DNA of 64,000 bases from Hemileia vastatrix (GCA_030280995.1 JASXTE010000016.1:13903001-13967000), one strand, 5' to 3'. Counted from the stretch's first letter, positions 1 to 9,806 are shown. The notes: a model not told the origin generated them from the sequence alone. Program-made: numbers and translations.

Positions 1-489
1 CAACATTTCTTATGAATCTCACCAGGAAATCTTGATTCTGGAGAAATATATTCTATATATAAATAATATTGACATTGATAACAATGATTTATCCATAGTT
101 GAAGATTCTAAAATCATAAGCAATCTTGAGTAAACTTCTGTAATTATTATACCTCTCAAGGCAAAACTTGATCCTTCAAACCAATGCTTCACAATGGGAT
201 TGAGTGGGAAGAGAAAATTTAATATTTCTTCCTTCAAAAAATTATTAACACCAGGATTTAACATATCACATTCTGTAGTTTAATATAAAGGAAGACATAA
301 AAAAGAACTGCCTGCCCTTGTGTCTGAAATTGACAATGCTTCTTTTGGAGAACAACTTTCTGGTGAGGATAAAGATTCCATCATTAAATTGATAAAATGT
401 TTTCCTATGGCCTTTTCTCATGAATCACATGTATTAGGATTGGTAAAGGAAGAAATGAAACTTTCATTATCTTGCCCATTAACTGAAAT
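1..489 (+). pseudogene. Chromovirus gag-pro remnant (element F, piece 1 of 3)
   Basis: This is a decayed piece of a Ty3 chromovirus related to element B. It follows B at about 42640-43415 nearly base for base, through the acidic linker after the zinc knuckle and into the stretch before reverse transcriptase. About 310 bases present in B are missing near position 163, which removes the protease active site. Several stops break the frame. The piece ends at GAAAT (485-489), where solo LTR G was inserted, and F resumes at 10947. The 5' part of F lies left of the window. Confidence 0.8.
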
Positions 490-619
490 TATTGGCAGAT
501 TGTCTAAAAGGTATAGGAAAAAAGAAGATTAAAAGAGGAGATAGAATAGAAAGATAAATACTAATTTGTAAGTAGTAATTTAAAAGTAGATGTTTGATTG
601 GATTTATGGAGAGTAATAC
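490..619 (-). mobile_element. Solo LTR G, left segment (minus strand)
   Basis: This is the first 130 bases of a minus-strand LTR related to the LTR of element A. It is split from its remainder (9807-10946) by the insertion of A. Joined, the two segments are flanked by the same 5-base duplication GAAAT at 485-489 and 10947-10951, with F sequence continuous on both sides. The terminal bases have decayed: the end reads TATTGGCAGA rather than a clean TG. Confidence 0.7.
615..619. repeat. Target-site duplication of element A, left copy
   Basis: AATAC immediately precedes the 5' LTR and recurs at 9802-9806 directly after the 3' LTR. A perfect 5-base duplication is the integration mark expected of a Ty3 integrase and fixes both ends of A. 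Confidence 0.92.
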
Positions 620-1766
620 TGTCAGCCAGGCTATTCCAGGAGTCCAGTAAATGATATATAAATTATAAAACCTTAAAGAGTGGGTAAAACTTGTATTTAA
701 TGAATATAACTTAATATTTTATTACATAATGAAATTATATAAGAATTTTATTATATACAAATGTTACATTAAATTTATTGGTTATATATATTTTTATATA
801 CAATTAAATTGAGCATAATATAATATATTCTACAAATAATGGCGCATTTTTATATATTTAATAATTATAAATTTATATTTGATTAATTAAAAAACATATA
901 TTATAATTACAAGTGTAAATTTGATTTATAATATATTTAAATTAATTACTTAAATTTATATATTAACTAATACCTCTCATATGACACTAAACAATTATTA
1001 AGGACGCTTCTTTTGACCCTTAATTGTGTTAGAAAAAAAACAAATAAATTAATTTGAACTAAATTGAGATTAATTGATTGTTTTGTTGCGTCAAATTATT
1101 TTTTGTTTCACTTAAAATGTTCTCTAATCAGGATGGACCATCTGTTGGGAATTATATTTCTCATAGTTCCTATGTTTCCACTCTTGTTTAGTTATTTACT
1201 ATTGTCACTTACTGATTTGGGGATTAATGGCGGGGAAATTGGATTCTTAATTGGGCTTTTAATTAATTGTTTCATGTTTTTCTCTATATTGTTATGTTTC
1301 ATTTACTCTTTTTGATATATTTGTTTTATTTCTTTCTAATCATTGTATTTACTGATATAGTAGCGCTTCAGAGGACCCATTGCCTATAAAAGGGCCTTGG
1401 ATAATCCCCTGTAGCCTTATCACTTATTATACACTCAACAATTTAAATACAATTTTTATATTACGTTTATATTCTTTTTATTAGTAATAAAAATCTAATT
1501 AAAATTTTATATAACAATTTAAAGGTTGCTTTAAGTCTGATAGTAATTATTTTGGTTGCCGCGCAGAACTCTTACTTAAAATAATATTAATATTAATAAA
1601 ACCAAGTTGTTGTCACCTCCCAGCTCACTTATCGTTGTTTTTTTTTCTCTCAATAAATTAAATAATTTTATTAAATTTTATTTTTTTATTACCTATACTC
1701 CTTTCCTCCTGCTCCTCCTCTCATTCCTTCTTCTATTTTCTCCTTCTTCTAGACGACCGGCCGACA
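620..1766 (+). repeat. 5' LTR of element A
   Basis: The LTR begins TGTCAGCCAGG and ends CCGACA, a TG...CA pair. It matches 8655-9801 at a constant offset of 8035 with no length change and one substitution. It is strongly AT-rich, with a more GC-rich, pyrimidine-rich end at about 1690-1766. The open frame at 1064-1315 lies wholly inside the LTR and is not taken as a gene. Confidence 0.95.
1385..1392 (+). promoter_or_regulatory. TATA box of the A LTR
   Basis: TATAAAAG lies within a locally conserved GCCTATAAAAGG context. The context recurs in the 3' LTR (about 9420), in the B LTR (about 38962) and, inverted, in LTR G (about 10050). Being the shared non-AT-only patch in diverged LTRs, it is the best candidate core promoter of family 1. 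No start site can be fixed from sequence. Confidence 0.65.
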
Positions 1767-2454
1767 ACTGAGGGCCTTTCCAAACGACGACGACGATCGA
1801 AGCCTGGCGACGAACGACAAAACGCACGGACCACCTAGCAAAACGAAACTTTTGCCGCGACTGTGTTTCGAACTTGGGTTCGACATATTAGGTTTATATA
1901 ATATTAATTTTTATATTATTTTGAAGTGATTTTTCGATCACTATAGTAAGTTCACCTTTGCGCCTCTCACTCATAATACTATATTTTTATTGCAATAACA
2001 GTGATTGTGGCTTAATTGCTGATTCACTGAGTGTAAGTGTTCAATTTTTAAAATTTTTTTTTCCTAGTTGACCATTATAGAGTGTTAAATCCTCTTAGTC
2101 CTAGAAGAATTAACATTATTATTAATACAAATTGAATTATTAATTTAATTTTTTTTTTATTAATTATTGTTAATTTTTGGTTGACTTAAAAGTACATTGT
2201 GCTTAGTCCCAATATATTGCCATATTTAATATTGGTAATTAATTGGTTGAATTAACTAACTTGTTATTCCCAATTTAAACTTGAAATCCATTTTTTTTAA
2301 AAAATTAATTTTTAATTATTACTTTATATTGAAAGTTAATTTTTCTATAATTTAATTAATTAAAAAATTTTTTATATTATTTGGAGCAAATTATTGACTA
2401 ACTTTGATTATTTTTTTATAAAGTACAAAGTAAAATATTAATCTTCCCACTAGT
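1767..2454 (+). other. Leader of element A with unusual primer-site region
   Basis: This 688-base untranslated leader lies between the 5' LTR and gag. The bases next to the LTR read ACTGAGGGCCTTTCC, with no TGG, so a standard tRNA 3'-end primer site is not visible; B has a close match in the same place. Bases 1780-1890 are rich in CGA and CGAC steps, and the rest is AT-rich. No other gene is seen. Confidence 0.6.
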
Positions 2455-5400
2455 ATGTCCAACAATTTGACAGAAAAAATGGATAACATGCAAGTGGATG
2501 AGATAGAAATTGACTATGATGCTGACACTGTAAGTTCTTCTAAAGTTGGTCATAAAAAATCTTATGCTAACACAAAGAATTCTCATACTGCAGGATGTGG
2601 AAATGACAGGAAATGCAAACAAACCAAACCCCCTTCCCCCAGTACCACAGAAGGAAGTAAAGCCTCTAGTGCCTCAAGAAGGTCTTCCAAAAGGCTTCAA
2701 AATAAAAAAGCTTCCTCTGCCACAACAAATCAGCAACCTCTCCAGTCATATAAAAGAGTTGAAGACAGAAAATATGACGTACAAAGCAAAGGTAGACACA
2801 TTGTGGGATCAGGTCCAAGAACTCAGGAACCAGATTCAGGCCCAGGCCCCTCCTCAATTGCCTCCCAATCAGCTTCAATTTCAGGCTCAACCTTCACAGC
2901 CACCCAGCTCAACCATCCAAAATCCAAATACTATGGAAGTAGAGCAATGGAAATGGGATTATCTAATGAGTCACTACCAACAGAATGTGCAACACCCTCC
3001 TCATCATCAGCCTGGCCCATCCAGAACACCCAATTTCCATCCACCTCCTCATCCCTACCAACAAAGCAGGAGAAAGAAGGCCCAAGCACAATCCCAAACC
3101 CAGTCCCAGGGGAAGTTTCCTCCTCTGCCATGGTAAGTAATTTGGTTGATAGTCACTTGGGTATGTTTTCTAATAAATCTTCTTCTGCAGGTAATATTAT
3201 TGAACATGGTGAAAGAACAGTTAAACCTGTTAAAAGACAGCTTCCTGTAACTAGTAGCCCTATTGATGTAATTAGCAAATTGTCATTTGATGAACCTTTA
3301 CATTTAACTTCTACATCTTTAATTAATCCTTCTCTTGCAATTAAAAATGATTCTGTTCCCCCTGAAATCTATAACTTAATTGAAAAAACTTCTGAAGAAA
3401 TTTTGAAAGATACCCTTGATTTTAATATTGTGAAAGACAAACATGTGAGAGATGTGTTAATCCATGAAAATGATAGATTGAATAATTTACACTTGCAATG
3501 TAGAGTGAGTTCTTCTGTACAAGATACAGCTTATTTAAAAATCAAAGAAACCTTGAATATTGTTCTTAGTCAACAAAAACAAATAAGAAGTGACCATAGA
3601 GCTATCTCAGATAGAAATATCAGTCTGCATAAAACATTGAGTGAATTGAAACCCCTTATTGAGGAAAATTATTCATTCAAAAATGAAATAAAATCTCTAC
3701 AAAATGAGTTGAAGAAACTAAAAAATGACTTCCATGCACTAAGTACCAAACACTCAGTTTCTGAGGACAGAAATGTTCTATCTCTTGCAAAAGTGAATGA
3801 CCAGATGTCTGAAATTCCAAGAATAAGAAACTATGTGTCTGACCTACAGGAAAAGTTCTCAACCTTAACCATCAATAATGAATTAAATGAGATTTCTGCC
3901 AGTAAGCTGCATAAAAATAAAGGGAAAAAACCTGAACAAAGTTCATCCTTTCTTCCTCATATTTCAACCATTAAACAAACTGACAATGAGTCTGTAAAAT
4001 CTTTTGCTACTAGCAAAAAATCTTGTGATGGTCATGCACCAGCTGTTTCTGTAAATAATGAAATTTCTGAACACCTGGCTAAACTTCAGGAATTATTACT
4101 AATGAATAATTCAAATCAAAAGGTGGACCATCCCAGTAGTCAGAAAAATTGGCCTAAGTTAGACCAATATCCTACCTTTGATGGTGATTCTTCCTCTGAT
4201 TGGCAAAACTTTATCCAAAGAATTGATAATTTAAAGAGATCTTATAAACTACCTGATGAGGAAATTGTTTCTAAGCTAATTTCTTTATTTTCCAATGTAG
4301 CCTTGATGTGGTATGAATCTGTCCTCTTAGATAACAATCATTATACATGGAATGATTGGAAATCCTTGATTGAGAATCAATTTGGTGGTTCAAAATTCAG
4401 GTTAGCTCAGCAAAGACTGTATGAGAATACTAGATATGTATCCTCCTCTGTTGAAAAGCCCATTGTTTTTCTGATGAAAATAACTAAAATCCTTAGAGCC
4501 ATTGATCCAAAGATGGATTATGATATTTGGAGAGATAAAATCTTGTATAAATTACCAAATTCTCTTAGGGATTTGATTGTTGCTAGAACTGAGCATGTAA
4601 GGGAAAATTCTTCTTTCATTAATATCTGTAATGAAGTACTACTCAACCAAAAATATGAACCAAAGAATTACCTTAGTAAATCTTATAATGATCAGAATAA
4701 ACCTTCTATAAAGCTCCCAGAAAAATCTGGTAAACCCTCTGCCCCAGTTGCACCTAGAAAATATGCAACAAGTACTTGTTATAAATGTAACAAACCATGG
4801 CAAAAGGGTCATGTTTGTGACAAGAAAATTCATCTTGTTGAACAAAATGAAGACACTGATGAAGTTGAACTTGATGTCAATAATTCTTCCAGTGACTGTG
4901 AAAGTAATATCTCCTATGAAAATGAATCTGTTAAAGATGTTTTAATGTTGGAACATGATGTCCATTATTTAAATAATATATCTGAAGATTGTGTATTGAA
5001 TTTATCTTCAGTAGAAAATGCTGAGATAATTAAAGATATTACTAACAATTCTATTCCTATATCCCCTTTAAAGGCACCTGTTATCATTAATGGTAAAAAT
5101 GTTGATGTAGTTCTTGATTCTGGTGCTGGAGGAAGTGTAGTATCTGAAAAAGCTTTGGCTTCAGTGGATATGGATTATTTGAGTAAATTATTGCCTATAA
5201 CTTCTGAAAAATGGAGAGGGTATGGTTCTACCTTATTTCCTATTGGCAAATACAAAACCTCTGTATTCTTCAAATATAATGGTGGTTTTGTCAGAGCTAT
5301 TTGTGAGTTTGTTGTCATGAAAAATGATAATTTGAGCAATTGGTTTATTATGGGAAATGATATTTTAACAATGTTTGGTGTGAAACTGGACCCAGCAAAT

Positions 5401-6228
5401 AATTGCTTTACATTAGGTATGAATGGGAAAAGAAAATTCAAAATTTCTTCTCCTAAACCTTCTGGGCATTTGTTGAAATCTTGTAACTCACTCACCCAAT
5501 GTAAAGGTAGAACAACAACTGAAATGGATGATTTATTACATGAAATAAATACCGCTTCTTTTGGTGATCATTTAACTAATGAACAAAAGGATTCTATTGT
5601 TGCCTCTATTACCTCTTTCCCTATGGCTTTTGCTCATGGTTCTCATGTCTTGGGAATTGTTCAGGAAGAGATGAAAATTACCTTATCCTGTAATTTGAGT
5701 GATATTCCTCCTTCCCTTAAGAAAAAACCATATCCTGCTTCTCCATCAAAAAGAAAAGATATTGAAGATAATATTGAAACATTATTGAAAATGAATATCA
5801 TTGAGAAAGTGGATGTCACCCCCAAATATTGTGTCATCTCCCCAGTCTTAATTTCTTATGAAAAAAATAAGGCTAGATTATGTGGAGATTACAGAGCTTT
5901 AAATACTTATACTGTTGATGATATTTATCTTTACCCAGAATTAATTCAATACATGCTACCTTGCAAGGTGCAAAATTTATTAGTTGTCTGGATGGTAATA
6001 AAGGTTATCATCAAGTTCCAGTTGAGAAAAATTCTCAAAATTTTTTGCTTATTGCTACTCATATGGGAATATATAAGTATGTTAGGATGCCATTTGGCCC
6101 TAAAAATGCTCCTTCAGTTTTCCAAAAAGTCATGGATAACACTTTCCATCAAGAAATTATTGAAGGTTGGCTCATGGTTTATATTGATGATATTATTGTT
6201 TTTTCTAAAACTTTTGATGAACATATGA
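2455..6228 (+). CDS. Gag-protease-RT (5' part of gag-pol), element A
   Basis: 1257 codons, first ATG of the frame. Residues 25-225 are Ser/Thr/Pro-rich and low in complexity; about 300-490 is predicted coiled coil. A retrotransposon capsid domain spans about 555-750 (WYESVLLD, LPNSLRDLIVA). A zinc knuckle near 775-790 reads CYKCNKPWQKGHVC, the wider-spaced variant seen in chromoviruses. The aspartic protease has LDSGAGGS with catalytic D888. Reverse transcriptase begins near 1080 and reads correctly through LCGDYRALNTYTVDD. Near 5929 one base is missing relative to B and F, so the last about 100 codons are out of frame and the frame ends at 6228. The protein would assemble particles and process polyprotein in the cytoplasm. 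Two candidate introns lie within it. Confidence 0.88.
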   Translation: MSNNLTEKMDNMQVDEIEIDYDADTVSSSKVGHKKSYANTKNSHTAGCGNDRKCKQTKPPSPSTTEGSKASSASRRSSKRLQNKKASSATTNQQPLQSYKRVEDRKYDVQSKGRHIVGSGPRTQEPDSGPGPSSIASQSASISGSTFTATQLNHPKSKYYGSRAMEMGLSNESLPTECATPSSSSAWPIQNTQFPSTSSSLPTKQEKEGPSTIPNPVPGEVSSSAMVSNLVDSHLGMFSNKSSSAGNIIEHGERTVKPVKRQLPVTSSPIDVISKLSFDEPLHLTSTSLINPSLAIKNDSVPPEIYNLIEKTSEEILKDTLDFNIVKDKHVRDVLIHENDRLNNLHLQCRVSSSVQDTAYLKIKETLNIVLSQQKQIRSDHRAISDRNISLHKTLSELKPLIEENYSFKNEIKSLQNELKKLKNDFHALSTKHSVSEDRNVLSLAKVNDQMSEIPRIRNYVSDLQEKFSTLTINNELNEISASKLHKNKGKKPEQSSSFLPHISTIKQTDNESVKSFATSKKSCDGHAPAVSVNNEISEHLAKLQELLLMNNSNQKVDHPSSQKNWPKLDQYPTFDGDSSSDWQNFIQRIDNLKRSYKLPDEEIVSKLISLFSNVALMWYESVLLDNNHYTWNDWKSLIENQFGGSKFRLAQQRLYENTRYVSSSVEKPIVFLMKITKILRAIDPKMDYDIWRDKILYKLPNSLRDLIVARTEHVRENSSFINICNEVLLNQKYEPKNYLSKSYNDQNKPSIKLPEKSGKPSAPVAPRKYATSTCYKCNKPWQKGHVCDKKIHLVEQNEDTDEVELDVNNSSSDCESNISYENESVKDVLMLEHDVHYLNNISEDCVLNLSSVENAEIIKDITNNSIPISPLKAPVIINGKNVDVVLDSGAGGSVVSEKALASVDMDYLSKLLPITSEKWRGYGSTLFPIGKYKTSVFFKYNGGFVRAICEFVVMKNDNLSNWFIMGNDILTMFGVKLDPANNCFTLGMNGKRKFKISSPKPSGHLLKSCNSLTQCKGRTTTEMDDLLHEINTASFGDHLTNEQKDSIVASITSFPMAFAHGSHVLGIVQEEMKITLSCNLSDIPPSLKKKPYPASPSKRKDIEDNIETLLKMNIIEKVDVTPKYCVISPVLISYEKNKARLCGDYRALNTYTVDDIYLYPELIQYMLPCKVQNLLVVWMVIKVIIKFQLRKILKIFCLLLLIWEYISMLGCHLALKMLLQFSKKSWITLSIKKLLKVGSWFILMILLFFLKLLMNI
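2530..2593 (+). other. Candidate spliceosomal intron 1 in gag of A
   Basis: 64 bases with donor GTAAGT, branch-like GCTAAC at 2566-2571 and acceptor TGCAG 22 bases later. The donor falls exactly between codons 25 and 26. Since 64 is not a multiple of three, removal moves translation to the overlapping frame that runs to 3136. Element B has a 58-base counterpart at the same place (40383-40440), also of length 1 modulo 3, and both are followed by codons for DVEM. Confidence 0.65.
2594..3136 (+). CDS. Overlapping-frame accessory protein of A, exon 2 (spliced)
   Basis: An open frame of 180 codons read in a different frame from Gag. Joined to codons 1-25 through intron 1 it would give about 205 residues. 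Order: acidic exon-1 leader, DVEM at the splice, a helical stretch with LPKGFKIKKLPL then ISNLSSHIKELKTEN and a heptad pattern, a Pro/Gln-rich region, a WKWDYL motif, a basic patch SRRKKAQ, and terminal PLPW. The counterpart in B (40441-40782) keeps the LPKGF block and heptads with mostly conservative changes (I/V, L/M, K/R, S/T), whereas the Gag frame over the same bases is less conserved. No known family is recognised. An untranslated coincidence remains possible. Confidence 0.55.
   Translation, partial: DVEMTGNANKPNPLPPVPQKEVKPLVPQEGLPKGFKIKKLPLPQQISNLSSHIKELKTENMTYKAKVDTLWDQVQELRNQIQAQAPPQLPPNQLQFQAQPSQPPSSTIQNPNTMEVEQWKWDYLMSHYQQNVQHPPHHQPGPSRTPNFHPPPHPYQQSRRKKAQAQSQTQSQGKFPPLPW
3133..3190 (+). 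other. Candidate intron 2 in gag of A
   Basis: 58 bases, donor GTAAGT, branch-like CTAAT at 3170-3174, acceptor TGCAG. B has a 58-base counterpart at 40922-40979. In the accessory frame the last codon is TGG followed by TAA whether or not this intron is removed in A; in B the TGG-TAA end appears only after removal. Splicing it would break the Gag frame, so Gag-Pol needs unspliced RNA. Confidence 0.5.
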
Positions 6229-8621
6229 TTCATTTAAATAGAGTTTTCCAAAAAATGGATGAAATCAATATGACCTTATCTTTAAAAAAGTGTAAATTTG
6301 GTTTTCAATCTTTGAAAGTCCTTGGCCATGTTGTGTCAGGCTTACAAATTTGTGTAGACCATAATAAAGTTGCTGCCATTCAAAATGTGAAAGCACCAAC
6401 TTCTGTAAGAGAAATACAAAGTTTTTTAGGTATGTGTGGCTATTATAGACAATATATTAAAAATTATCAGGTCATAGCCTTGCCTCTTACAAAACTAACC
6501 AGAAAAGATGTTGCTTTTCTCTGGAATGATGACTGTCAAAAAGCTTTTAATACATTGAAAAATTGCTTAATGTCAGCCCCTATATTGGCTCTTCCAGATT
6601 TTAACAAGCCATTTGTACTTTATACAGATGCTAGCTTTATTGGTCTGGGTGCTGCCCTTCACCAAAAGCAAATTATTAATGATAAATCCTCAGAGGTTGT
6701 AATTTGTTATATTTCAAGAACCTTAAGAAATAGTGAATTGAAATATGGTGCCACTCAATTGGAGTGCTTAGCAGTTGTTTGGGCTCTTGAGAAACTTCAT
6801 TACTACTTGGATGACCAAAAATTTGAGTTGGTAACTGACTGTAGTGCTGTGAAATCTCTCTTAAACCTCAAAACACCTAACAGACATATGTTCAGGTGGC
6901 AACTTGCTGTTCAGGAATACAGAGGAAGGATGACTATTATCCACAGAGCTGGAAATGTTCACTCTAATGTTGATATGCTCTCCAGATTGCCTCTGCCAAA
7001 TAATGACTCCAATCCTGCTTATGTACCTGAGGATGACACTGTTCATATACATGGTATATTTATAGTTGATATGGAAGAAGAGTTATTACAGTTAATACTG
7101 GATTCATATGATAAAAATTCTGACTTAAATAAATTAGTTACTATTTTGAATGATCCTAAGAATGCTTCAATTCAAGCATTAATAAAAACTCTTCCTGCAA
7201 AATACCAAAATGCTTTAAATAAAGGAAAGTTTTCTATTGAAGATGGTTATATTTATTATAGAAGGAAGCTTACCAATGTAATTGTTATTCCTCCTTCAAT
7301 GAAAGAAACTATCCTCAAACTTTGTCATGATGACATATTAGCTGGTCATTTTGATCTTGAAAAAACATTGATTAGAATCAAAAACACTGCATGGTGGGCT
7401 AATATGTCTGAAGACACAAAATTATATGTTGAATCTTGTGATTCCTGCCAAAAATCTAAAAAGTTAACAGGCAAGAGAGCAGGGTTATTACAACATATTG
7501 AAGCACCTAGTGCTCCCTGGCAAATCATTAATATGGATTTTGTCACTGGTCTTCCTGTTGCAGGTAAAGACAACTTTAACTCTTGTTGGGTAATAGTTGA
7601 TAGATTCACAAAAATGTGCAAATTTATTCCAACCCACAAAGATGTATCCACCAAAGAATTAGCTTTCTTATGGTGGTCTTACATGTTTAATATTATTGGT
7701 TTTCCAAAAGCCATTATCTCTGATAGGGATCCAAAATTCACTTCTGAGTTTTGGACCTCTTTGATGGATATTTGTGGCTGTGAGTTAAAATTATCTACAG
7801 CTCACCATCCTCAGACTGATGGTCTAGCTGAAAGAATGATTCAAACTCTGGAAGATATGATTAGAAGGTATTGTGCCTTTGGTTTAGAATATAAAGATAA
7901 TGACAGATTTACTCATGATTGGGTCACTCTTTTGCCTGGTCTTGAATTTGCATATAATAGCACTGTTCATTCTGTCACTGAGAAAAAGCCTTTTGAGCTT
8001 TGGTTAGGTTATGTCCCAAACACTCCTGCTCAGATTCTCAATAATAAATTACCTAAGTTGGAACTACATCCTGGTGTAAAATCTTTTATGCAAATGCAAC
8101 AGCTATGCAGAAAACATGCTCAGAGTTGTATTGATAAAGCATTTGAATATGAAAAGAAAAGATGGGATAAATCCCATAAAGAATACACATTTAACAAGGG
8201 TGATGAAGTGTTGATCTCTACTGTCCATTTCAATTTACAAGGTAACCACAAATTAAAAGATCCTTTTGTAGGACCATTTGTTGTTAAAAGAATGGTTGGT
8301 GATAATGCAGTAGAAGTTGTATTGTATTCTCCATATGATAGGAAACATCCTGTCTTTCCCATTTCTTTGCTTAAACCTTATACTTCCAACAGTGACTTAT
8401 TTCCAAAAAGAAGAGGAAGACCTAAGAAGAACCCTCAGGAAGTCACAGAAACAGCAGAAATTGATAAAATTCTCAATGATAGAATTATCACTTCTGAAAG
8501 AGGTACTGAATATTTATTGAGATATAAGAACAAATCATCTGAACATGATGCATGGATACCTGGCAAAGAAATTTCAAATCTGCCTGCTCTGTTGAAAAAA
8601 TACAAAAAGAAAAAATCTTAG
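5931..8621 (+). CDS. RT-RNase H-integrase-chromodomain (3' part of gag-pol), element A
   Basis: This continues pol after the missing base near 5929. Reverse transcriptase motifs are MPFGPKNAPSVFQ and the catalytic YIDD (Asp codons 6186-6191). RNase H has FVLYTDASFIGLG and TQLECLAVVWALE. Integrase follows: an HHCC zinc module ending CDSCQKSKK near 7440, then DFVTGLP, SDRDPKFTS and HHPQTDGLAERM carrying the D,D,E triad. A GPF-type module has VGPFVVKRM. The C terminus is a chromodomain (about 8455-8605; GTEYLLRYKNKS, DAWIPGKEISNL) and a Lys-rich tail. Stop TAG at 8619. With no other lesion seen, this enzyme block looks intact, but it has no evident start of its own and depends on the upstream frame. 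Confidence 0.9.
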   Translation, partial: LPRINSIHATLQGAKFISCLDGNKGYHQVPVEKNSQNFLLIATHMGIYKYVRMPFGPKNAPSVFQKVMDNTFHQEIIEGWLMVYIDDIIVFSKTFDEHMIHLNRVFQKMDEINMTLSLKKCKFGFQSLKVLGHVVSGLQICVDHNKVAAIQNVKAPTSVREIQSFLGMCGYYRQYIKNYQVIALPLTKLTRKDVAFLWNDDCQKAFNTLKNCLMSAPILALPDFNKPFVLYTDASFIGLGAALHQKQIINDKSSEVVICYISRTLRNSELKYGATQLECLAVVWALEKLHYYLDDQKFELVTDCSAVKSLLNLKTPNRHMFRWQLAVQEYRGRMTIIHRAGNVHSNVDMLSRLPLPNNDSNPAYVPEDDTVHIHGIFIVDMEEELLQLILDSYDKNSDLNKLVTILNDPKNASIQALIKTLPAKYQNALNKGKFSIEDGYIYYRRKLTNVIVIPPSMKETILKLCHDDILAGHFDLEKTLIRIKNTAWWANMSEDTKLYVESCDSCQKSKKLTGKRAGLLQHIEAPSAPWQIINMDFVTGLPVAGKDNFNSCWVIVDRFTKMCKFIPTHKDVSTKELAFLWWSYMFNIIGFPKAIISDRDPKFTSEFWTSLMDICGCELKLSTAHHPQTDGLAERMIQTLEDMIRRYCAFGLEYKDNDRFTHDWVTLLPGLEFAYNSTVHSVTEKKPFELWLGYVPNTPAQILNNKLPKLELHPGVKSFMQMQQLCRKHAQSCIDKAFEYEKKRWDKSHKEYTFNKGDEVLISTVHFNLQGNHKLKDPFVGPFVVKRMVGDNAVEVVLYSPYDRKHPVFPISLLKPYTSNSDLFPKRRGRPKKNPQEVTETAEIDKILNDRIITSERGTEYLLRYKNKSSEHDAWIPGKEISNLPALLKKYKKKKS

Positions 8622-8639
8622 CATTTTTTTTATTGTTTT

Positions 8640-8654
8640 TTTAGAGTGAGGGAG
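8640..8654 (+). promoter_or_regulatory. Polypurine tract of element A
   Basis: The purine stretch AGAGTGAGGGAG follows a T-run and abuts the 3' LTR. B (AGAATGAGGAAG) and F (GGAGTGAGGGAG) have the same tract in the same place. It is the expected plus-strand primer site. Confidence 0.8.
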
Positions 8655-9801
8655 TGTCAGCCAGGCTATTCCAGGAGTCCAGTAAATGATATATAAATTA
8701 TAAAACCTTAAAGAGTGGGTAAAACTTGTATTTAATGAATATAACTTAATATTTTATTACATAATGAAATTATATAAGAATTTTATTATATACAAATGTT
8801 ACATTAAATTTATTGGTTATATATATTTTTATATACAATTAAATTGAGCATAATATAATATATTCTACAAATAATGGCGCATTTTTATATATTTAATAAT
8901 TATAAATTTATATTTGATTAATTAAAAAACATATATTATAATTACAAGTGTAAATTTGATTTATAATATATTTAAATTAATTACTTAAATTTATATATTA
9001 ACTAATACCTCTCATATGACACTAAACAATTATTAAGGACGCTTCTTTTGACCCTTAATTGTGTTAGAAAAAAAACAAATAAATTAATTTGAACTAAATT
9101 GAGATTAATTGATTGTTTTGTTGCGTCAAATTATTTTTTGTTTCACTTAAAATGTTCTCTAATCAGGATGGACCATCTGTTGGGAATTATATTTCTCATA
9201 GTTCCTATGTTTCCACTCTTGTTTAGTTATTTACTATTGTCACTTACTGATTTGGGGATTAATGGCGGGGAAATTGGATTCTTAATTGGGCTTTTAATTA
9301 ATTGTTTCATGTTTTTCTCTATATTGTTATGTTTCATTTACTCTTTTTGATATATTTGTTTTATTTCTTTCTAATCATTGTATTTACTGATATAGTAGCG
9401 CTTCAGAGGACCCATTGCCTATAAAAGGGCCTTGGATAATCCCCTGTAGCCTTATCACTTATTATACACTCAACAATTTAAATACAATTTTTATATTACG
9501 TTTATATTCTTTTTATTAGTAATAAAAATCTAATTAAAATTTTATATAACAATTTAAAGGTTGCTTTAAGTCTGATAGTAATTATTTTGGTTGCCGCGCA
9601 GAACTCTTACTTAAAATAATATTAATATTAATAAAACCAAGTTGTTGTCACCTCTCAGCTCACTTATCGTTGTTTTTTTTTCTCTCAATAAATTAAATAA
9701 TTTTATTAAATTTTATTTTTTTATTACCTATACTCCTTTCCTCCTGCTCCTCCTCTCATTCCTTCTTCTATTTTCTCCTTCTTCTAGACGACCGGCCGAC
9801 A
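8655..9801 (+). repeat. 3' LTR of element A
   Basis: 1147 bases, TGTCAGCC...CCGACA. The only difference from the 5' LTR found by eye is T at 9655 for C at 1620. It is followed by AATAC at 9802-9806. Confidence 0.95.
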
Positions 9802-9806
9802 AATAC

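Larger units (their letters stand above)
620..9801 (+). mobile_element. Complete Ty3 chromovirus, element A
   Basis: A complete LTR retrotransposon of 9182 bases: LTR, leader, gag-protease-reverse transcriptase-RNase H-integrase-chromodomain, polypurine tract, LTR. The two 1147-base LTRs have the same length and differ at one base found by eye (C at 1620, T at 9655). The duplication is perfect, so the insertion is very young. One missing base near 5929 splits an otherwise single gag-pol frame into two. It sits inside solo LTR G, a relative of its own LTR in opposite orientation. Chromodomains of this class direct integration to modified chromatin, which would suit insertion into existing repeats; that link is inferred. 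Confidence 0.95.

Noticed and set aside
1064..1315. 83-codon hydrophobic open frame, repeated at 9099-9350
   Set aside because: Both copies lie within the LTRs of A; the frame is duplicated only because the LTRs are. No other LTR of the family keeps it.
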